Shown here one piece after another: positions 51,770-63,075 of a stretch of 64,000 nt of DNA (positions are counted from its first letter, which is position 1; every line of letters begins with the position of its first letter). The position numbers and the translations under genes are program-made. Origin of the DNA: Arsenophonus nasoniae DSM 15247 (GTDB lineage: Bacteria > Pseudomonadota > Gammaproteobacteria > Enterobacterales > Enterobacteriaceae); contig NZ_AUCC01000003.1 in the NCBI RefSeq assembly GCF_000429565.1, forward strand, positions 35,452 to 99,451, in the 5' to 3' direction. The notes beneath the pieces were generated by a model. The model saw only the letters and a program-made list of their open reading frames with translations, had not been told where the DNA came from and made no database searches.

Positions 51770-54676
51770 TTACTGATGGGTAATAATCACCAGGCGTATA
51801 GCATCTAATCGCCAATTAGCTTGCTCAATATTAAGCAATAGTTGTTGGCGTTCATCTTCAATAGCGCTTAATTCATCAGGGCGAATATTTGGATTAACGG
51901 ATTTTAACGCCTCTAATCGCGAATACTCCACTGATAATGTTTTATCCGCTTGCGCTTTTGCTTCGGCAATCAATATACTGGCTTCTTTTTCTATCATGGT
52001 TTTAGAAAGTTGGAGTATATTATGCACCTCTTTTTGTACGGCATTGACTAACTTACTACCCGTATGGCGATTGACGGTATTTAGCTGACGGTTAAAACTT
52101 TCAAATTCAACTTGTTTAGCCAGATCATTGCCTTTTAAATCCATTAGGATACGAATTGGTGTTGGGGGTAAAAAGCGAGTGACTTGTAGATTTTTCGGTG
52201 CTTGTGCCTCAACAACATAAATTAATTCAGTAAGCAGTGTTCCGACCGGTAAGGTTTTATTTTTCAATAGTGACACTGCACAACTGCCAATTTCGCCTGA
52301 AAGGATCAAATCCATCCCATTACGAATAATAGGGTGTTCCCAGCTAATAAATTGGGTATCTTCTCTCGAGAGTGCTTGAGTACGATCGAAGGTAATAGTA
52401 CAGCCATCTTGAGGCAAGCCAGGAAAATCAGGTATCAACATGTGTTCAGCAGGCGTAAGAATGATCAGATTATCGCTACGATCTTCTTGGTTAATACCAA
52501 TGATATCGAACAAATTTAATGAAAAATTAATTAAATCGATACTATTATCTTGTTTTGCAATTTGATCAGCTAAAATTTGACCAGCTTCGCCGCCATTAGA
52601 ATTCATTTCTAATAAGCGATCACGTCCTTGCTCTAATTGGGTTTTCAGTTGGTTATGTTTTGCTCGGCAAGACTTAATAAAATCCTCAAAGTTATCAAGG
52701 AGAGTAGGATTAGCCAAATACTCAATCAGTTGCGGATAATATTTATCATAAATAGCGCGTCCGGTTGGACAAGTATACTCAAAGGCATCAAGCCCTTCAT
52801 GATACCAACGTAGCAAAATAGCTTGGGCCGTATTTTCAAGGTAAGTTACACTAATTTGGATATCCCGATTTTGACCGATACGATCCAGACGACCAATTCT
52901 TTGCTCAAGCAAATCAGGATTAAAAGGTAAGTCAAACATAACTAACTGGTTGGCGAATTGGAAATTACGTCCTTCAGAACCAATTTCAGAGCAGAGTAAT
53001 ACCTGAGCGCCTTGTTCCTGGGAGGCAAAATAGGCTGCCGCCCGATCCCGTTCCAATAATGTCAGATTTTCATGAAAAACAGCCGCTCTGATCGCTTCTT
53101 TTTCTCTTAATACCTGTTCCAATTGTATGGCTGTCGTGGCTTGAGAGCAGATAACTAAAACTTTTTCTTGCCGATGAGTTGTTAAGAACTGCTTAAGCCA
53201 TTCAACGCGGGGATCAAAATTCCACCAAGTTGCATTTTCACCTTCTAAGGTCTGGTAAATTTGTTCAGGGTAGAGCATCTCCCGCGCAGTGATATCAACG
53301 GATTTCTTCGCATTCATTATACCAGCAACTTTAATTGCAGTTTGGTACTGTGGGGGTAACGGTAACTTAATCGCATGTAATTCACGTCGCGGAAAGCCTT
53401 TAACACCATTACGAGTATTGCGAAATAGTAAACGACTCGTTCCATGACGATCCATCAACATGCTAATCAATTCCTGACGTGCCTTTTCACTTTCTTCATT
53501 ATCGCTGTTACAGACTTTAAGCAGAGGCTCAATATCTTGCTCTTTAATTAATTCTGTCAGTAAATTTTGCTGCTTATTATTTAATTTTTCACCAGAAAGC
53601 AACAAACTAACGGCTTCGGCAACAGGACTATAATTTTGTTGTTCTTCAATAAAGTGTTGATAGCTATGAAAGCGATTAGGATCCAGTAATCTCAGACGAG
53701 CAAAATGGCTCTCTTGCCCCAGTTGTTCTGGAGTTGCGGTTAATAACAGCACTGAAGGAATTTGTTGAGCGAGTGTATCGATAGCTTGGTACTCACGGCT
53801 AGGCGACTCTTCACTCCATACCAGATGATGGGCTTCATCAACAACCATCATATCCCAACTGGCTTCAAGCAGATGATCAAAACGTTTTTTATTGCGGCGA
53901 ACGAAATCAAGAGAACAAATAACCAACTGCTCTGTTTCAAAAGGATTTTCACTATCATGTAATGATTCGGTATAACGGCTGTCATCAAATAGTGAAAAAT
54001 GCAAATTAAAACGGCGCAGCATTTCGACTAACCATTGGTGTTGTAAACTTTCAGGTACAATAATCAAGACCCGTTCAATACGTCCAGCAAGTAATTGTTG
54101 ATGGATGATCATTCCTGCTTCAATGGTTTTGCCTAACCCAACTTCGTCCGCTAATAAAACGCGCGGATGATGACGTTTACCCACTTCATGAGCAATATAA
54201 AGTTGGTGGGGGATCAAATTGGCACGAATACCTCTTAGTCCACCGGTTTGGTGACCAAATTGTTGGTATTGGAAACGCAAAGCGCGATAGCGTAAGGCAA
54301 AACGATCCATTCGATCAAGTTGACCGGCAAACAAGCGATCTTGTGGTTTATTAAATGTTAATTTGCTATCAAGAAACACTTCGCGCAGACTGACATTTTT
54401 TTCATCGGAATCAATACGAGTTCCTGTATAGACAAGTACTCCCTCGTCTTGTTGTACATTGTCAACTCTCAGCTGCCAGCCTTCATGGCTGGTGATCAGA
54501 TCGCCTTCATTAAACATAACGCGTGTAATTGGTGCATCATTTATGGAATAAAGGCGATTTTCTCCGCTTGCGGGGAAAAGTAATGTAACCATGCGGTTAT
54601 CAATAGCCACCACGGTACCTAATCCAAGTTCACTTTCTGTATCGCTTATCCAGCGTTGACCAAGAATAAATGGCAT
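51770..54676 (-). CDS. rapA: RNA polymerase-associated Swi2/Snf2 ATPase RapA (HepA)
   Basis: 968 residues, same as E. coli. N-terminal Tudor-like domains, then Snf2 motifs [15 protein letters not shown] (I), [10 protein letters not shown] (II), [12 protein letters not shown] (III), and the C-terminal helicase half with [12 protein letters not shown] and [13 protein letters not shown]. It recycles RNA polymerase after termination. In E. coli polB lies upstream; here a gene-poor gap begins instead. Confidence 0.97.
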   Translation of the reverse strand: MPFILGQRWISDTESELGLGTVVAIDNRMVTLLFPASGENRLYSINDAPITRVMFNEGDLITSHEGWQLRVDNVQQDEGVLVYTGTRIDSDEKNVSLREVFLDSKLTFNKPQDRLFAGQLDRMDRFALRYRALRFQYQQFGHQTGGLRGIRANLIPHQLYIAHEVGKRHHPRVLLADEVGLGKTIEAGMIIHQQLLAGRIERVLIIVPESLQHQWLVEMLRRFNLHFSLFDDSRYTESLHDSENPFETEQLVICSLDFVRRNKKRFDHLLEASWDMMVVDEAHHLVWSEESPSREYQAIDTLAQQIPSVLLLTATPEQLGQESHFARLRLLDPNRFHSYQHFIEEQQNYSPVAEAVSLLLSGEKLNNKQQNLLTELIKEQDIEPLLKVCNSDNEESEKARQELISMLMDRHGTSRLLFRNTRNGVKGFPRRELHAIKLPLPPQYQTAIKVAGIMNAKKSVDITAREMLYPEQIYQTLEGENATWWNFDPRVEWLKQFLTTHRQEKVLVICSQATTAIQLEQVLREKEAIRAAVFHENLTLLERDRAAAYFASQEQGAQVLLCSEIGSEGRNFQFANQLVMFDLPFNPDLLEQRIGRLDRIGQNRDIQISVTYLENTAQAILLRWYHEGLDAFEYTCPTGRAIYDKYYPQLIEYLANPTLLDNFEDFIKSCRAKHNQLKTQLEQGRDRLLEMNSNGGEAGQILADQIAKQDNSIDLINFSLNLFDIIGINQEDRSDNLIILTPAEHMLIPDFPGLPQDGCTITFDRTQALSREDTQFISWEHPIIRNGMDLILSGEIGSCAVSLLKNKTLPVGTLLTELIYVVEAQAPKNLQVTRFLPPTPIRILMDLKGNDLAKQVEFESFNRQLNTVNRHTGSKLVNAVQKEVHNILQLSKTMIEKEASILIAEAKAQADKTLSVEYSRLEALKSVNPNIRPDELSAIEDERQQLLLNIEQANWRLDAIRLVIITHQ

Positions 54677-55217
54677 AAATTTTAACTCAGTTTATCCGTA
54701 TGTTTGAGAAAATTATGGGTTGTTCGTTTTGAAGAGAGTAAATTATATTAATCATAAAATAATATCTTACTCTCTTTTTGAAAGGACTGTATATTAATAA
54801 ATGCGGTGCCAATAGTCACCTATAAAAATGCTTTTTGATAAGATATTATCATTTATTTGTGCTGTATCAGAGAATGTTAACGTATTAAGTAGATGAAAAA
54901 AAGAACAAATCACTATTTTTATTATTCTGCATCCTACTGTTTTGCCCATTAATTTATAATTAACTGGTATATAAAGCAAATTATATAGATGTTATGGCTA
55001 ATTAAATATTGATAAAACATAGTATAAAAAATAAAAATGCTATATTATGAGGAAGTCTATGCTGTGGTAAAATATTTTTATCGTATTTAATAAAATTATT
55101 GACATGAGCCTTAAAACCCAACTTAATCTAATAAATCTTAGTATAAATAATACATCAATATTAGATTAAGGTTGGGTGGTTAATTAGCTTTTTTCCATGA
55201 TTGGTGGAAAAATATAA
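54677..55217. other. Gene-poor AT-rich interval upstream of rapA
   Basis: 541 bases with no gene I can support. It holds the rapA promoter region, a plus-strand terminator-like hairpin (stem AGAGAGTAA at 54733 with TTACTCTCT at 54767, then TTTTTG) with no gene to serve, and the inverted repeat at 55117-55176. E. coli polB and the ara operon would start here; nothing of them was recognised. Confidence 0.5.
55117..55176. repeat. Long imperfect inverted repeat (stem-loop)
   Basis: CCCAACTTAATCTAAT (55117-55132) pairs with ATTAGATTAAGGTTGGG (55160-55176) with a single-base bulge, around a 27-base loop. On the minus strand the stem ends in GGGTTTTAAGG, so it could act as a weak terminator for the broken gene that ends at 55218; a mobile-element remnant is the alternative. 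Confidence 0.5.
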
Positions 55218-55565
55218 TTAATCGTCATTCTTTAAAAGTAAATTAAAGCGGAAACCATCGACTCTTTCAAATTCTAATTCAAGAGGCAGGGTATCTGAAT
55301 TGACTTCAATTTGATTTTCAGTAGCATTATATTCAAAGTATGTAGCAGTATTAAATTTAACTAAATTATATCTATCATAAATGACGAGATGAGCAACATG
55401 TTGCATATTATCATCAAGAATTTTACCTACTGTTACAAAATCTTTGTCTGAATCGATATAAGCTGCTTCATCAATTCCGTGTACGCGGATAAACGCACGG
55501 TAAGGAAAACCATCACCAGTTTTGTTTAAAAAACGAATGGCTAATTATTCTTGATTATTTGACAT
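55218..55565 (-). pseudogene. Unassigned small gene with an early in-frame stop
   Basis: A good ribosome site (GAGGT, five bases before) and ATG at 55565 open a frame MSNNQE, then TAA at 55547-55545 as codon 7, after which the same frame stays open for 108 more codons (LAIRFLNKTGDGFPYRAF, RVHGIDEAAYIDSDKDF, ..., FNLLLKNDD). The sequence is clearly coding-like, acidic and beta-rich, without signal peptide or membrane helix. CAA to TAA is the simplest single change. No in-frame ATG follows until residue 55, so without readthrough only a C-terminal piece could be made. I do not recognise the family. It sits alone between rapA and thiQ. Confidence 0.65.
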
Positions 55566-56653
55566 ATATAACCTCATTTATTGTTTGGTATATTAAAATT
55601 TGACTAATAAAATGCGTATTTATATTTCATATAACACATGAGCTACATTGCTTTAAGTGATATATAAAATCAAATTCAAAATTTAGCATTTTCATTATTA
55701 AATTTTGTTATTGTTTTTTTTTATTTTTATAGAAAAAATGGATTCTTATATAACGTATAAAAATAAATTTTATTCATGTGAAAATAAAGATAGAGATATA
55801 AAAGCATAATTAAAATGATCATACAATTAATGAAGTTATTATAATATTTTAAATTTATAATTATTATTTTTTTAAAAATATGAAAATTGTATTGATATAA
55901 TTAATAATCAATTTAACCAAGTATTTATCATCACTTATTGATAATATTTGAGTTGTTTAGTAAGCCAAAATTAGCTTGTTTAATTACTTTCACATACTAA
56001 TTATTTGTATCTTAGTCATCACTAAAAATGATAATTTAACTTCTTGAATATTGTAATTGGTGAGTAACAATCTTACCTTTTGGCAAAAGTGTAATGTGTA
56101 ATAAAATGCCTCATAGTATTTGGCCGTTATATTTCATAAAATTTCACACTATTTTAAATATTCTATTTAACATAATATTTATTTTTATCAACGCCATATA
56201 ACATTTGATTTGATTTTTCATTAAGTAAATATTGTGCTTAATCGCTTTTTTCAAGTTTATTTTGTTGAAAGCTGGATAGGATAATGAATATTAAGATAAG
56301 AAAATGATGCGATAAGTTACTGTCAGTTTTATTTACAGAATGATTGATTATTCTATCTTATTAAAAAAGATAATTATTAAATATTGGTGAAATTTATGAT
56401 GTATTTGTTTTTTTTAATTTATGGAAAATAAAATTTTTTGGTGCTTGATATTTTTTAATATTTAAAACCGATTTTATTTAAATAAAAAATAAGCAGGTAT
56501 GTCCCTAACAAAATTGTGGCAACATCTCTCTTTATTTTAACGAAAAATGATATTGCTTTTTGTTAATATAAGGCACCGCATCTAAATGTAAAAAATATCC
56601 TCCAATTATTTGATAAAGTGTGAATTGATGATTAATTAATTTTATAAGTAATG
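55566..56653. other. 1.1-kb AT-rich region without recognisable genes
   Basis: No frame with coding character or ribosome site on either strand; many homopolymer A and T runs. It separates the broken small gene from thiQ. In E. coli the interval between rapA and thiQ holds polB, araDABC and yabI, so this is probably the eroded remainder of a deletion. Confidence 0.6.
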
Positions 56654-57355
56654 TCAGGAATGAGATATACCTAACAGTATACTTGCTGGAGTTAACCCAT
56701 TAATTAGATAGTCAGGTTGACCATCATAGGCGATTTTCCCTTCTGTAATGACAATAGCGCGTGTGGCTATTTGGCTAGTATCTTCCAAATTATGGGAAAC
56801 CATTAACAAGGTCAATTGGCGTTCATCACACACCTGTTTAAGTAATTTTAACATTTCATTACGTAATGCCGGGTCAAGAGCAGAAAAAGGTTCATCTAAC
56901 AATAAAATCGGTTTTTGGCGGATCAAACAACGCGCTAATGCAGTACGTTGGCGTTGTCCACCTGATATTTGAGCAGGTAAACGAGTCATACAATTATTAA
57001 GTGAAACTTGTTCTATGATCTGCTTTACTGCGCGATGTTGAGCTTGATCCAAATGTAAATTTGCTGAAATACCTAACGCAATATTTTGCCAAACAGTTAA
57101 ATGAGAAAAGAGATTATTTTCTTGGAAAAGGATGGAAACTGGCCGCTTGGCGGGTGGGGTAGCTGTATGATTTTGTCTATCTAGCCAGATTTCACCCTGC
57201 TTTGGATATTGAAATCCGGCAATTAAATCCAGTAGCGTACTTTTTCCTGCGCCGCTAGGGCCCAATATTGCTACCCTTTCAGCTTTATTTACTTGAAAAT
57301 CAAACTGCATGGTTAGATTTTCATAACAATAAACAAGATGATCTAATTTAATCAT
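56654..57355 (-). CDS. thiQ: Thiamine ABC transporter ATP-binding protein
   Basis: 233 residues (E. coli 232). Walker [10 protein letters not shown] (about 33-41), signature [15 protein letters not shown], Walker [14 protein letters not shown] and the switch His in [10 protein letters not shown]. It powers uptake of thiamine and thiamine phosphates by ThiP. Its start overlaps the thiP stop by eight bases. Third gene of the thiB-thiP-thiQ operon. Confidence 0.97.
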   Translation of the reverse strand: MIKLDHLVYCYENLTMQFDFQVNKAERVAILGPSGAGKSTLLDLIAGFQYPKQGEIWLDRQNHTATPPAKRPVSILFQENNLFSHLTVWQNIALGISANLHLDQAQHRAVKQIIEQVSLNNCMTRLPAQISGGQRQRTALARCLIRQKPILLLDEPFSALDPALRNEMLKLLKQVCDERQLTLLMVSHNLEDTSQIATRAIVITEGKIAYDGQPDYLINGLTPASILLGISHS

Positions 57356-58952
57356 GCTCTTTTCCTGATAAATATTCTAATAAACTAAATAAGCTGAAAC
57401 AAAGTAATAGCATTAACAATGCGGTAACGGCCGCATCACTATTATGGTAAGAGCCTAATTGTTGATAGAGATAATAAGGTAGGGTACGAAAGTTTTCATT
57501 ACCAAACAGTGCAATAATACCGAAATCACCTATTGAGAGTATACAGGCAAAAGCGAAGGCTTGTCCTATTGTACGTTTTAATGCTTTTAATTCAATTAAA
57601 ACTAGTCGATTTATGCCTTTAATCTGTAATGAAAGGCATAATAAATTATAGCGCTCAGCTAAGTCATACATAGGATTTTCTAATATTTTTAAGGCATAGG
57701 GAATAGCCATTAAAGCATTCGTTAAAATGATTAAACTATAAGGTGAATAAGTTAAACTAAGGGTATTATTGAGCAATAAAAAGAAGCCGGTTGCTAAAAC
57801 GATGCCTGGCATTGCAAGTATTAATAATCCACTTAATTCCAGGGTTCGATAGGATAGTATCGAGCGGCGACGACGTAATTCCCGACTACTCCAAAGCAGC
57901 ATCAAAGTAAAAATAATACAAAGTAGGCCAGCACTAATCGCGATAAAAACCGAATTAATAAATGCTTGCCATAAGCCTGGTTGTTGTAACACGTGTAATA
58001 GTGTTAAATTTAAACCATCATTGATAATTGCCAATAAAGGTGGAAGTAGGAAAAATATTGCAATACTAATCAGTAGCGTGTCCCACCATTTTTGCCATCG
58101 ATTATCCGCTGGGTTTTTCCACTGTAATTGTCGACTAACACCGACGGAAAAGACAATATTTAATTTTTGGCTTAATAATACTAAGCTTAAACAACAAAAA
58201 AGTTGGATTAGAGCCAGCAAAGCGGCTTTATTTAGATCAAAATCATAACTTAACGATTGATAGAGAGCCAATTCAATAGTGGTTGCAGCAGGTCCCCCAC
58301 CAAGCGTCAGTACAGTAGCAAAACTAGCGAAGCACAGCATAAAAATTAGGCTGGATGTTGGTAAAATTTGTCGTCTAAGGTAAGGCCATTCAACAATACG
58401 AAAATTTTGCCATTGGTTCATGCCTAGTTGCGCGGCAAGCTGGCGTTGCTCAACAGCAATACTTTCTAGTGCGAGCAATAACATTCGGCTAGCTAATGGT
58501 AAATTAAAAAAGATATGTGCTAATAAAATACCTTTCAGACCATAAGGCGTAAATTGGTAATTAATTCCTAACCATTGACAAAATTGAGCGATCCATCCCA
58601 TCCGACCGTAAACGGTTAATAAACCAAAAATAGCCACGAGAACTGGCAATACCAGTGTCATCGAGCATAAGCGTAAAAATAGTATCCGACCTGGAAAATG
58701 CCGTCGAAAAAGGGCTTTGGCTAAAAATATCGCCGGGATAACCGACAATAAGGTTGATAGTAATGCTTGCCAAAATGTAAAACCAATGACATGCCATAAA
58801 TAGCTATCATCAATAAATCCTTGCCAACTTATTTGAGGGGCATGTAACCATAAAGTGCTGAACGTGACTACAGCAATAGTAATTAATAGGCCGGACACGA
58901 CTATGCCAGGCCAAAGTGAACTGCCTATTGGTGGCTGACGGCATTTTGCCAT
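57348..58952 (-). CDS. thiP: Thiamine ABC transporter permease
   Basis: 534 residues (E. coli 536) from the ATG at 58952 ([14 protein letters not shown], as E. coli MATRRQPLI); a start four codons upstream is in frame. About twelve membrane helices and two permease (EAA-like) loops: [23 protein letters not shown] in part, and [20 protein letters not shown] in part. Starts within the 3' end of thiB, a 28-base overlap, so coupled translation is likely. Confidence 0.96.
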   Translation of the reverse strand: MAKCRQPPIGSSLWPGIVVSGLLITIAVVTFSTLWLHAPQISWQGFIDDSYLWHVIGFTFWQALLSTLLSVIPAIFLAKALFRRHFPGRILFLRLCSMTLVLPVLVAIFGLLTVYGRMGWIAQFCQWLGINYQFTPYGLKGILLAHIFFNLPLASRMLLLALESIAVEQRQLAAQLGMNQWQNFRIVEWPYLRRQILPTSSLIFMLCFASFATVLTLGGGPAATTIELALYQSLSYDFDLNKAALLALIQLFCCLSLVLLSQKLNIVFSVGVSRQLQWKNPADNRWQKWWDTLLISIAIFFLLPPLLAIINDGLNLTLLHVLQQPGLWQAFINSVFIAISAGLLCIIFTLMLLWSSRELRRRRSILSYRTLELSGLLILAMPGIVLATGFFLLLNNTLSLTYSPYSLIILTNALMAIPYALKILENPMYDLAERYNLLCLSLQIKGINRLVLIELKALKRTIGQAFAFACILSIGDFGIIALFGNENFRTLPYYLYQQLGSYHNSDAAVTALLMLLLCFSLFSLLEYLSGKEHD

Positions 58953-59926
58953 AAATAGATCCAATGATTGCGATGTTGAGTAATGTCTTCCGCATTAAAT
59001 TGTAATGATTTTTTTGGCACGGCTAATTGTTGATAAACCTTAGGTAAGGGGATATCAATGATTGGATACATCCAATTGGTTGTCGGCAACGTTTTTTGCA
59101 CGGTTGGCGATAGCATAAATTGTATGAATTGTTGTGCGAGTTTAGGTTGTTTGCTCGTTGCTAATTGGGCAGCTACTTCAATTTGCAGATAGTGTCCCTC
59201 ACTAAATATTGCTGCGGCATAATTATTTTTTTTATCATTTAACAGATGAAAACCGGGTGAAGAGCTATAGCTGAGGACAAAGTCACTTTCACCTTTTAAG
59301 AACAACCCATATGATTCGCTCCAACCTTTGGTAACGGTTACGGTTTTTGCAGCCATTTTTTGCCAAGCTTGGGCACTATTTTTTCCATAAATTTTTTGTA
59401 TCCAAAGTAATAACCCTAAGCCTGGTGTGCTGGTACGAGGATCTTGGTAAATAATTTTCCATGGTTGGGAACTATTAATCAGTTCATCAAGACTTTTCGG
59501 TACATGAGTGACCCGCGTTTTATCATAAATAAAAGCAAAATAACCATAATCGTAAGGGATAAAAATATTGTTATCCCATTTTATGGGTAATTTTAGTTGA
59601 CTCCTGTCTATTCGACTCTCAGTAAATAAGCCCGTTTTTTTTGCCAGATCAATTAAGTTATTATCAAGTCCGAGGACAATATCGGCAGGGCTATTTTTTC
59701 CTTCCATTCTAAGCCGATTTAATAACGCTACTCCATCATTTAGGCCTATTAGTTTGAGCTCACAGTTACAGATTTGTTCGAAGGCAGGCTTGATTGTAGG
59801 CCCTGGCCCCCAATCTGCGATAAAAGAATCATAAGTGTATACGGTTAATATCGGTTTTGCTTGGAGCGTGAAAGCTGAACAGCAAATTAAGCTAGCACTA
59901 ACTATTTTTAGCAGTACATTCTTCAA
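58925..59926 (-). CDS. thiB: Thiamine-binding periplasmic protein
   Basis: 333 residues (E. coli 327). Signal peptide of about 23 residues (SASLICCSAFTLQAKP). Conserved VYTYDSFIADWGPGP, NRLRMEGKNSPADIVLGLDNN, IYQDPRTSTPGLGLLLW, TVTKGWSESYGLFLKGESD and GNWMYPI-like NWMYPIID. It captures thiamine and its phosphates. First gene of thiBPQ, directly after the TPP riboswitch. Confidence 0.97.
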   Translation of the reverse strand: MKNVLLKIVSASLICCSAFTLQAKPILTVYTYDSFIADWGPGPTIKPAFEQICNCELKLIGLNDGVALLNRLRMEGKNSPADIVLGLDNNLIDLAKKTGLFTESRIDRSQLKLPIKWDNNIFIPYDYGYFAFIYDKTRVTHVPKSLDELINSSQPWKIIYQDPRTSTPGLGLLLWIQKIYGKNSAQAWQKMAAKTVTVTKGWSESYGLFLKGESDFVLSYSSSPGFHLLNDKKNNYAAAIFSEGHYLQIEVAAQLATSKQPKLAQQFIQFMLSPTVQKTLPTTNWMYPIIDIPLPKVYQQLAVPKKSLQFNAEDITQHRNHWIYLWQNAVSHQ

Positions 59927-60021
59927 TACTCAGTTCTCCTATATAATTAAAAAACAGTGATGCTATAGGATCTGAGGAATAGACAGTAATGAAGCTATTT
60001 ATTGATGAATAAATCATTAGA

Positions 60022-60118
60022 GTGGCTCAAATCCCTACGCCGATGTTGATCGGATCAGGTTCGACGGGTTTTTCTCAGCCAGCGAATAACAACATTGAAC
60101 AGAGCTAGCACCCCGTTG
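60022..60118 (-). promoter_or_regulatory. TPP riboswitch (THI element) upstream of thiBPQ
   Basis: On the minus strand the THI-box blocks occur in order: ACGGGGTGCTAGCTCTG, GCTGGCTGAGAAAAACCCGT, then GAACCTGATCCGATCAACAT and CGGCGTAGGGATTTG. The element ends about 95 bases before the thiB ATG. It represses the operon when thiamine pyrophosphate is plentiful, implying that the cell relies on regulated thiamine uptake. Confidence 0.95.
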
Positions 60119-60237
60119 AGATGGCCTTATTGTAAGATGTTATCTTATAATTGCAAATACTATATTTGATAAAGGCTTACCATATAGAGTAGTATGAAAC
60201 AATAAGCTATCTTTTAAATTTTTAACGAGGTAGTCAG

Positions 60238-60768
60238 ATGGTTGACAATGATGGCTACCGCCCGAATGTAGGAATTGTAATTTGTAATCGACAAGGCCAG
60301 GTATTATGGGCTCGTCGCTATGGGCAACATTCATGGCAGTTCCCTCAAGGGGGCATTAATCCTGACGAATCGCCAGAACAGGCAATGTATCGGGAATTAT
60401 TCGAAGAGGTTGGGTTGGATCGTAAAGATGTTAAAATATTGGCATCTACCCGGAACTGGTTACGTTACAAATTACCTAAACGTTTGGTGCGCTGGGACAC
60501 AAAGCCAGTTTGTATTGGGCAAAAGCAACGTTGGTTTTTGTTACAATTGGTTTGTAATGAACATAATATTAATGTGCAAACAAGTAAAACGCCTGAATTT
60601 GATAGTTGGCGTTGGGTGAGTTATTGGTATCCTGTTCGTCAGGTTGTTTCTTTTAAACGCGATGTTTATCGACGTGTTATGAAAGAATTTGCTCCGATCG
60701 TTATGTCACTGCAAACTAGTGCAGTGACATCATATAAGAGTCATACCTATAGGCGTAAACGTGGCTAA
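60238..60768 (+). CDS. rppH: RNA pyrophosphohydrolase RppH
   Basis: 176 residues, as in E. coli. Begins with [17 protein letters not shown]; the Nudix box runs about 38-60 ([23 protein letters not shown] in pieces), followed by [29 protein letters not shown] in the core. It removes pyrophosphate from mRNA 5' ends and starts RNase E decay. An 11-base-pair perfect hairpin lies within its last codons (60703-60730). In E. coli ptsP follows; it is missing here. Confidence 0.96.
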   Translation: MVDNDGYRPNVGIVICNRQGQVLWARRYGQHSWQFPQGGINPDESPEQAMYRELFEEVGLDRKDVKILASTRNWLRYKLPKRLVRWDTKPVCIGQKQRWFLLQLVCNEHNINVQTSKTPEFDSWRWVSYWYPVRQVVSFKRDVYRRVMKEFAPIVMSLQTSAVTSYKSHTYRRKRG

Positions 60769-60986
60769 ATAAATTTAATAAAAGTAGGTTAATATTTTAA
60801 TAGCCGATTTTTGTCGTTTATAAAGCGAAGTGAGAATAGTAAAAGCTACGCTGGTTTATTTTTTGGCAAAATAGGCATTGAATAAATTGGTTAATAAATT
60901 TAATCAATAAAAAGCCATTAGATTTTTTTAAACAGCATGCAGTCATGCAATTCTATCAAACTCTATAAAACTAAAGAGTGGAGAAG

Positions 60987-61886
60987 ATGAATAATAGTTA
61001 TATTGTGTTTCCTAATATTGATCCTGTTATATTCTCGATTGGTCCAGTAACCCTTCATTGGTATGGTTTGATGTATTTGGTGGGATTTGTTTTTGCTCTA
61101 TGGTTGGCAAAGCGAAGGGCAGGCAAAGCGAATAGCGGTTGGACGAAAAATGAAGTTGAAAATCTGCTCTATATTGGTTTTTTAGGTGTCTTTATTGGCG
61201 GGCGTCTTGGCTATGTTTTATTTTATAATTTGCCTATTTTCCTGAGCAATCCTCTGTATCTATTTAAAGTCTGGGACGGAGGGATGTCTTTTCATGGTGG
61301 GTTAATTGGTGTGATATGCGCTATGTGGTGGTATGCTCGTAGGACTCGCCGCCATTTTTTTCAAGTTGCCGATTTTGTTGCGCCATTAATTCCCTTTGGA
61401 TTAGGCATGGGACGTATTGGTAATTTTATTAATGGTGAGCTTTGGGGACGTGTAACATTAGACACGCCATGGGCAATGTTATTCCCTGGCTCACGGGGAG
61501 AAGACATTCAGATTGTCAGTCAGGACCCTTCTTTATTACCCATTTTAGAACAGTATGGTGTATTACCACGACATCCTTCCCAACTTTATGAGATGTTTTT
61601 TGAAGGGATCGTTTTATTTATTATTTTAAATCTGTTTATTCGTAAGCCCCGTCCAATGGGGAGTGTTTCAGGATTGTTTTTGATTGGTTATGGTGCTTTC
61701 CGTATTTTTATTGAATTTTTCCGGCAACCAGATGCGCAGTTGGGGCTATTTGGTGGTATAAGTATGGGACAGATTCTATCTATTCCTATGATCATTATTG
61801 GTATCTTTATGATGATCTGGGCATATAAGAAAGATAGCCATTGTACAAATTATTCTATTACTAGCAAAGTAGAAAAAAGTAAGTAG
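60987..61886 (+). CDS. lgt: Prolipoprotein diacylglyceryl transferase
   Basis: 299 residues (E. coli 291) from the ATG at 60987 ([14 protein letters not shown], aligning with E. coli MTSSYLHFPEFDPV); a GTG three codons upstream is in frame and overlaps the GGAG. Seven membrane helices; essential motifs [13 protein letters not shown] (with the catalytic His), [14 protein letters not shown] and PRHPSQLYE. It attaches diacylglyceryl to lipobox Cys, for example of YgiB here. 209-218 bases after rppH. Confidence 0.97.
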   Translation: MNNSYIVFPNIDPVIFSIGPVTLHWYGLMYLVGFVFALWLAKRRAGKANSGWTKNEVENLLYIGFLGVFIGGRLGYVLFYNLPIFLSNPLYLFKVWDGGMSFHGGLIGVICAMWWYARRTRRHFFQVADFVAPLIPFGLGMGRIGNFINGELWGRVTLDTPWAMLFPGSRGEDIQIVSQDPSLLPILEQYGVLPRHPSQLYEMFFEGIVLFIILNLFIRKPRPMGSVSGLFLIGYGAFRIFIEFFRQPDAQLGLFGGISMGQILSIPMIIIGIFMMIWAYKKDSHCTNYSITSKVEKSK

Positions 61887-61953
61887 CAGAAGATGTTAAT
61901 ACATTTTTTTTTATTTATAGTATTAAATAATAAATTTTTAGCGAGTAATAATA

Positions 61954-62805
61954 ATGAAACAATATCTGGATTTATGTCAGCGTATTATTGATGAAGGTCA
62001 GTGGATAGAAAATAAACGCACAGGTGTTCGTTGTTTAACAATTATTAATGCTGATCTTGAATACGATGTCGCAAATAACCAGTTTCCTTTAATTACAACT
62101 CGTAAAAGTTTTTATAAAGCGGCTATTGCTGAATTATTAGGTTACCTACGAGGTTATTCAAGCGCTGCGCAATTTCGAGATATTGGCTGTAATACATGGA
62201 ATGCCAATGCGAATGAAAATCAGGCATGGCTTAATAATCCGAACCGTAAAGGTGAAGATGACATGGGGCGAGTTTATGGTGTTCAGGGGCGCTCATGGCA
62301 ACGGCCTGATGGCACTTATTTAGATCAGCTACAAAAAGTCATTAGTAACCTTTCGGTTGGGATAGATGATCGGGCGGAAATAATCACTTTTTACAATCCG
62401 GGTGAGTTTGAATTAGGTTGTTTACGCCCTTGTATGCATACTCACACTTTTTCTCTGTTAGCTGGCACACTTTATTTAACTTCATACCAACGTAGTTGTG
62501 ATGTTCCTTTGGGGTTGAACTTTAATCAAATTCAATGTTTTGTATTATTGGCACTCATTGCTCAGATCACGGGTCATAAACCAGGTAAGGTTTATCATAA
62601 GATAGTGAATGCTCACATTTATGAAAATCAACTTTCAATCATGCGTGATATCCAGTTAAAGCGTGCTCCTTATTCTTTGCCGCAACTGCAGATTAATCCT
62701 GACATTAAGACATTAAAAGATATTGAAACCTGGGTAAGTAGCCATGATTTTCAGGTCATTGGTTATCAATATCATGATGCAATTAAATATCCATTTACGG
62801 TATGA
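61954..62805 (+). CDS. thyA: Thymidylate synthase, 283-residue type
   Basis: 283 residues, longer than the 264 of E. coli ThyA and divergent from it. The nucleophile Cys is in [13 protein letters not shown]; the folate and dUMP segments [13 protein letters not shown] and [10 protein letters not shown] are present; an inserted region [21 protein letters not shown] replaces the shorter E. coli loop. It resembles, from memory, the Vibrio-type ThyA. It converts dUMP to dTMP using methylene-tetrahydrofolate. Located after lgt as in E. coli, 67 bases apart, so the slot is conserved although the protein type differs. Confidence 0.94.
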   Translation: MKQYLDLCQRIIDEGQWIENKRTGVRCLTIINADLEYDVANNQFPLITTRKSFYKAAIAELLGYLRGYSSAAQFRDIGCNTWNANANENQAWLNNPNRKGEDDMGRVYGVQGRSWQRPDGTYLDQLQKVISNLSVGIDDRAEIITFYNPGEFELGCLRPCMHTHTFSLLAGTLYLTSYQRSCDVPLGLNFNQIQCFVLLALIAQITGHKPGKVYHKIVNAHIYENQLSIMRDIQLKRAPYSLPQLQINPDIKTLKDIETWVSSHDFQVIGYQYHDAIKYPFTV

Positions 62806-63075
62806 CGACTTTTATCGGTTACTGTAATCATCCAATAGGAAATCAGTAACGATCCTCTCATGACTATTTCTAATTAATATTATGGTTGCATTAGTAAATA
62901 AATCGCTTCTGAAAACATTAAAATTTGGGAGGCGTTTCTATTTTTTTTGCCAATTTTTTGTAATACAAAATTTTTAATAGATTTGTTTCCCTTCTATCTC
63001 ATTTGACGATTTATTTTTTTATCCTAAATACATAACAATAGTCTGTGTTAATTGGGCTATATATGGCAAAAACAG

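Noticed and set aside
54794..54979. 61-codon minus-strand frame upstream of rapA as a gene or polB remnant
   Set aside because: No similarity to PolB motifs, no ribosome site, AT-driven composition.
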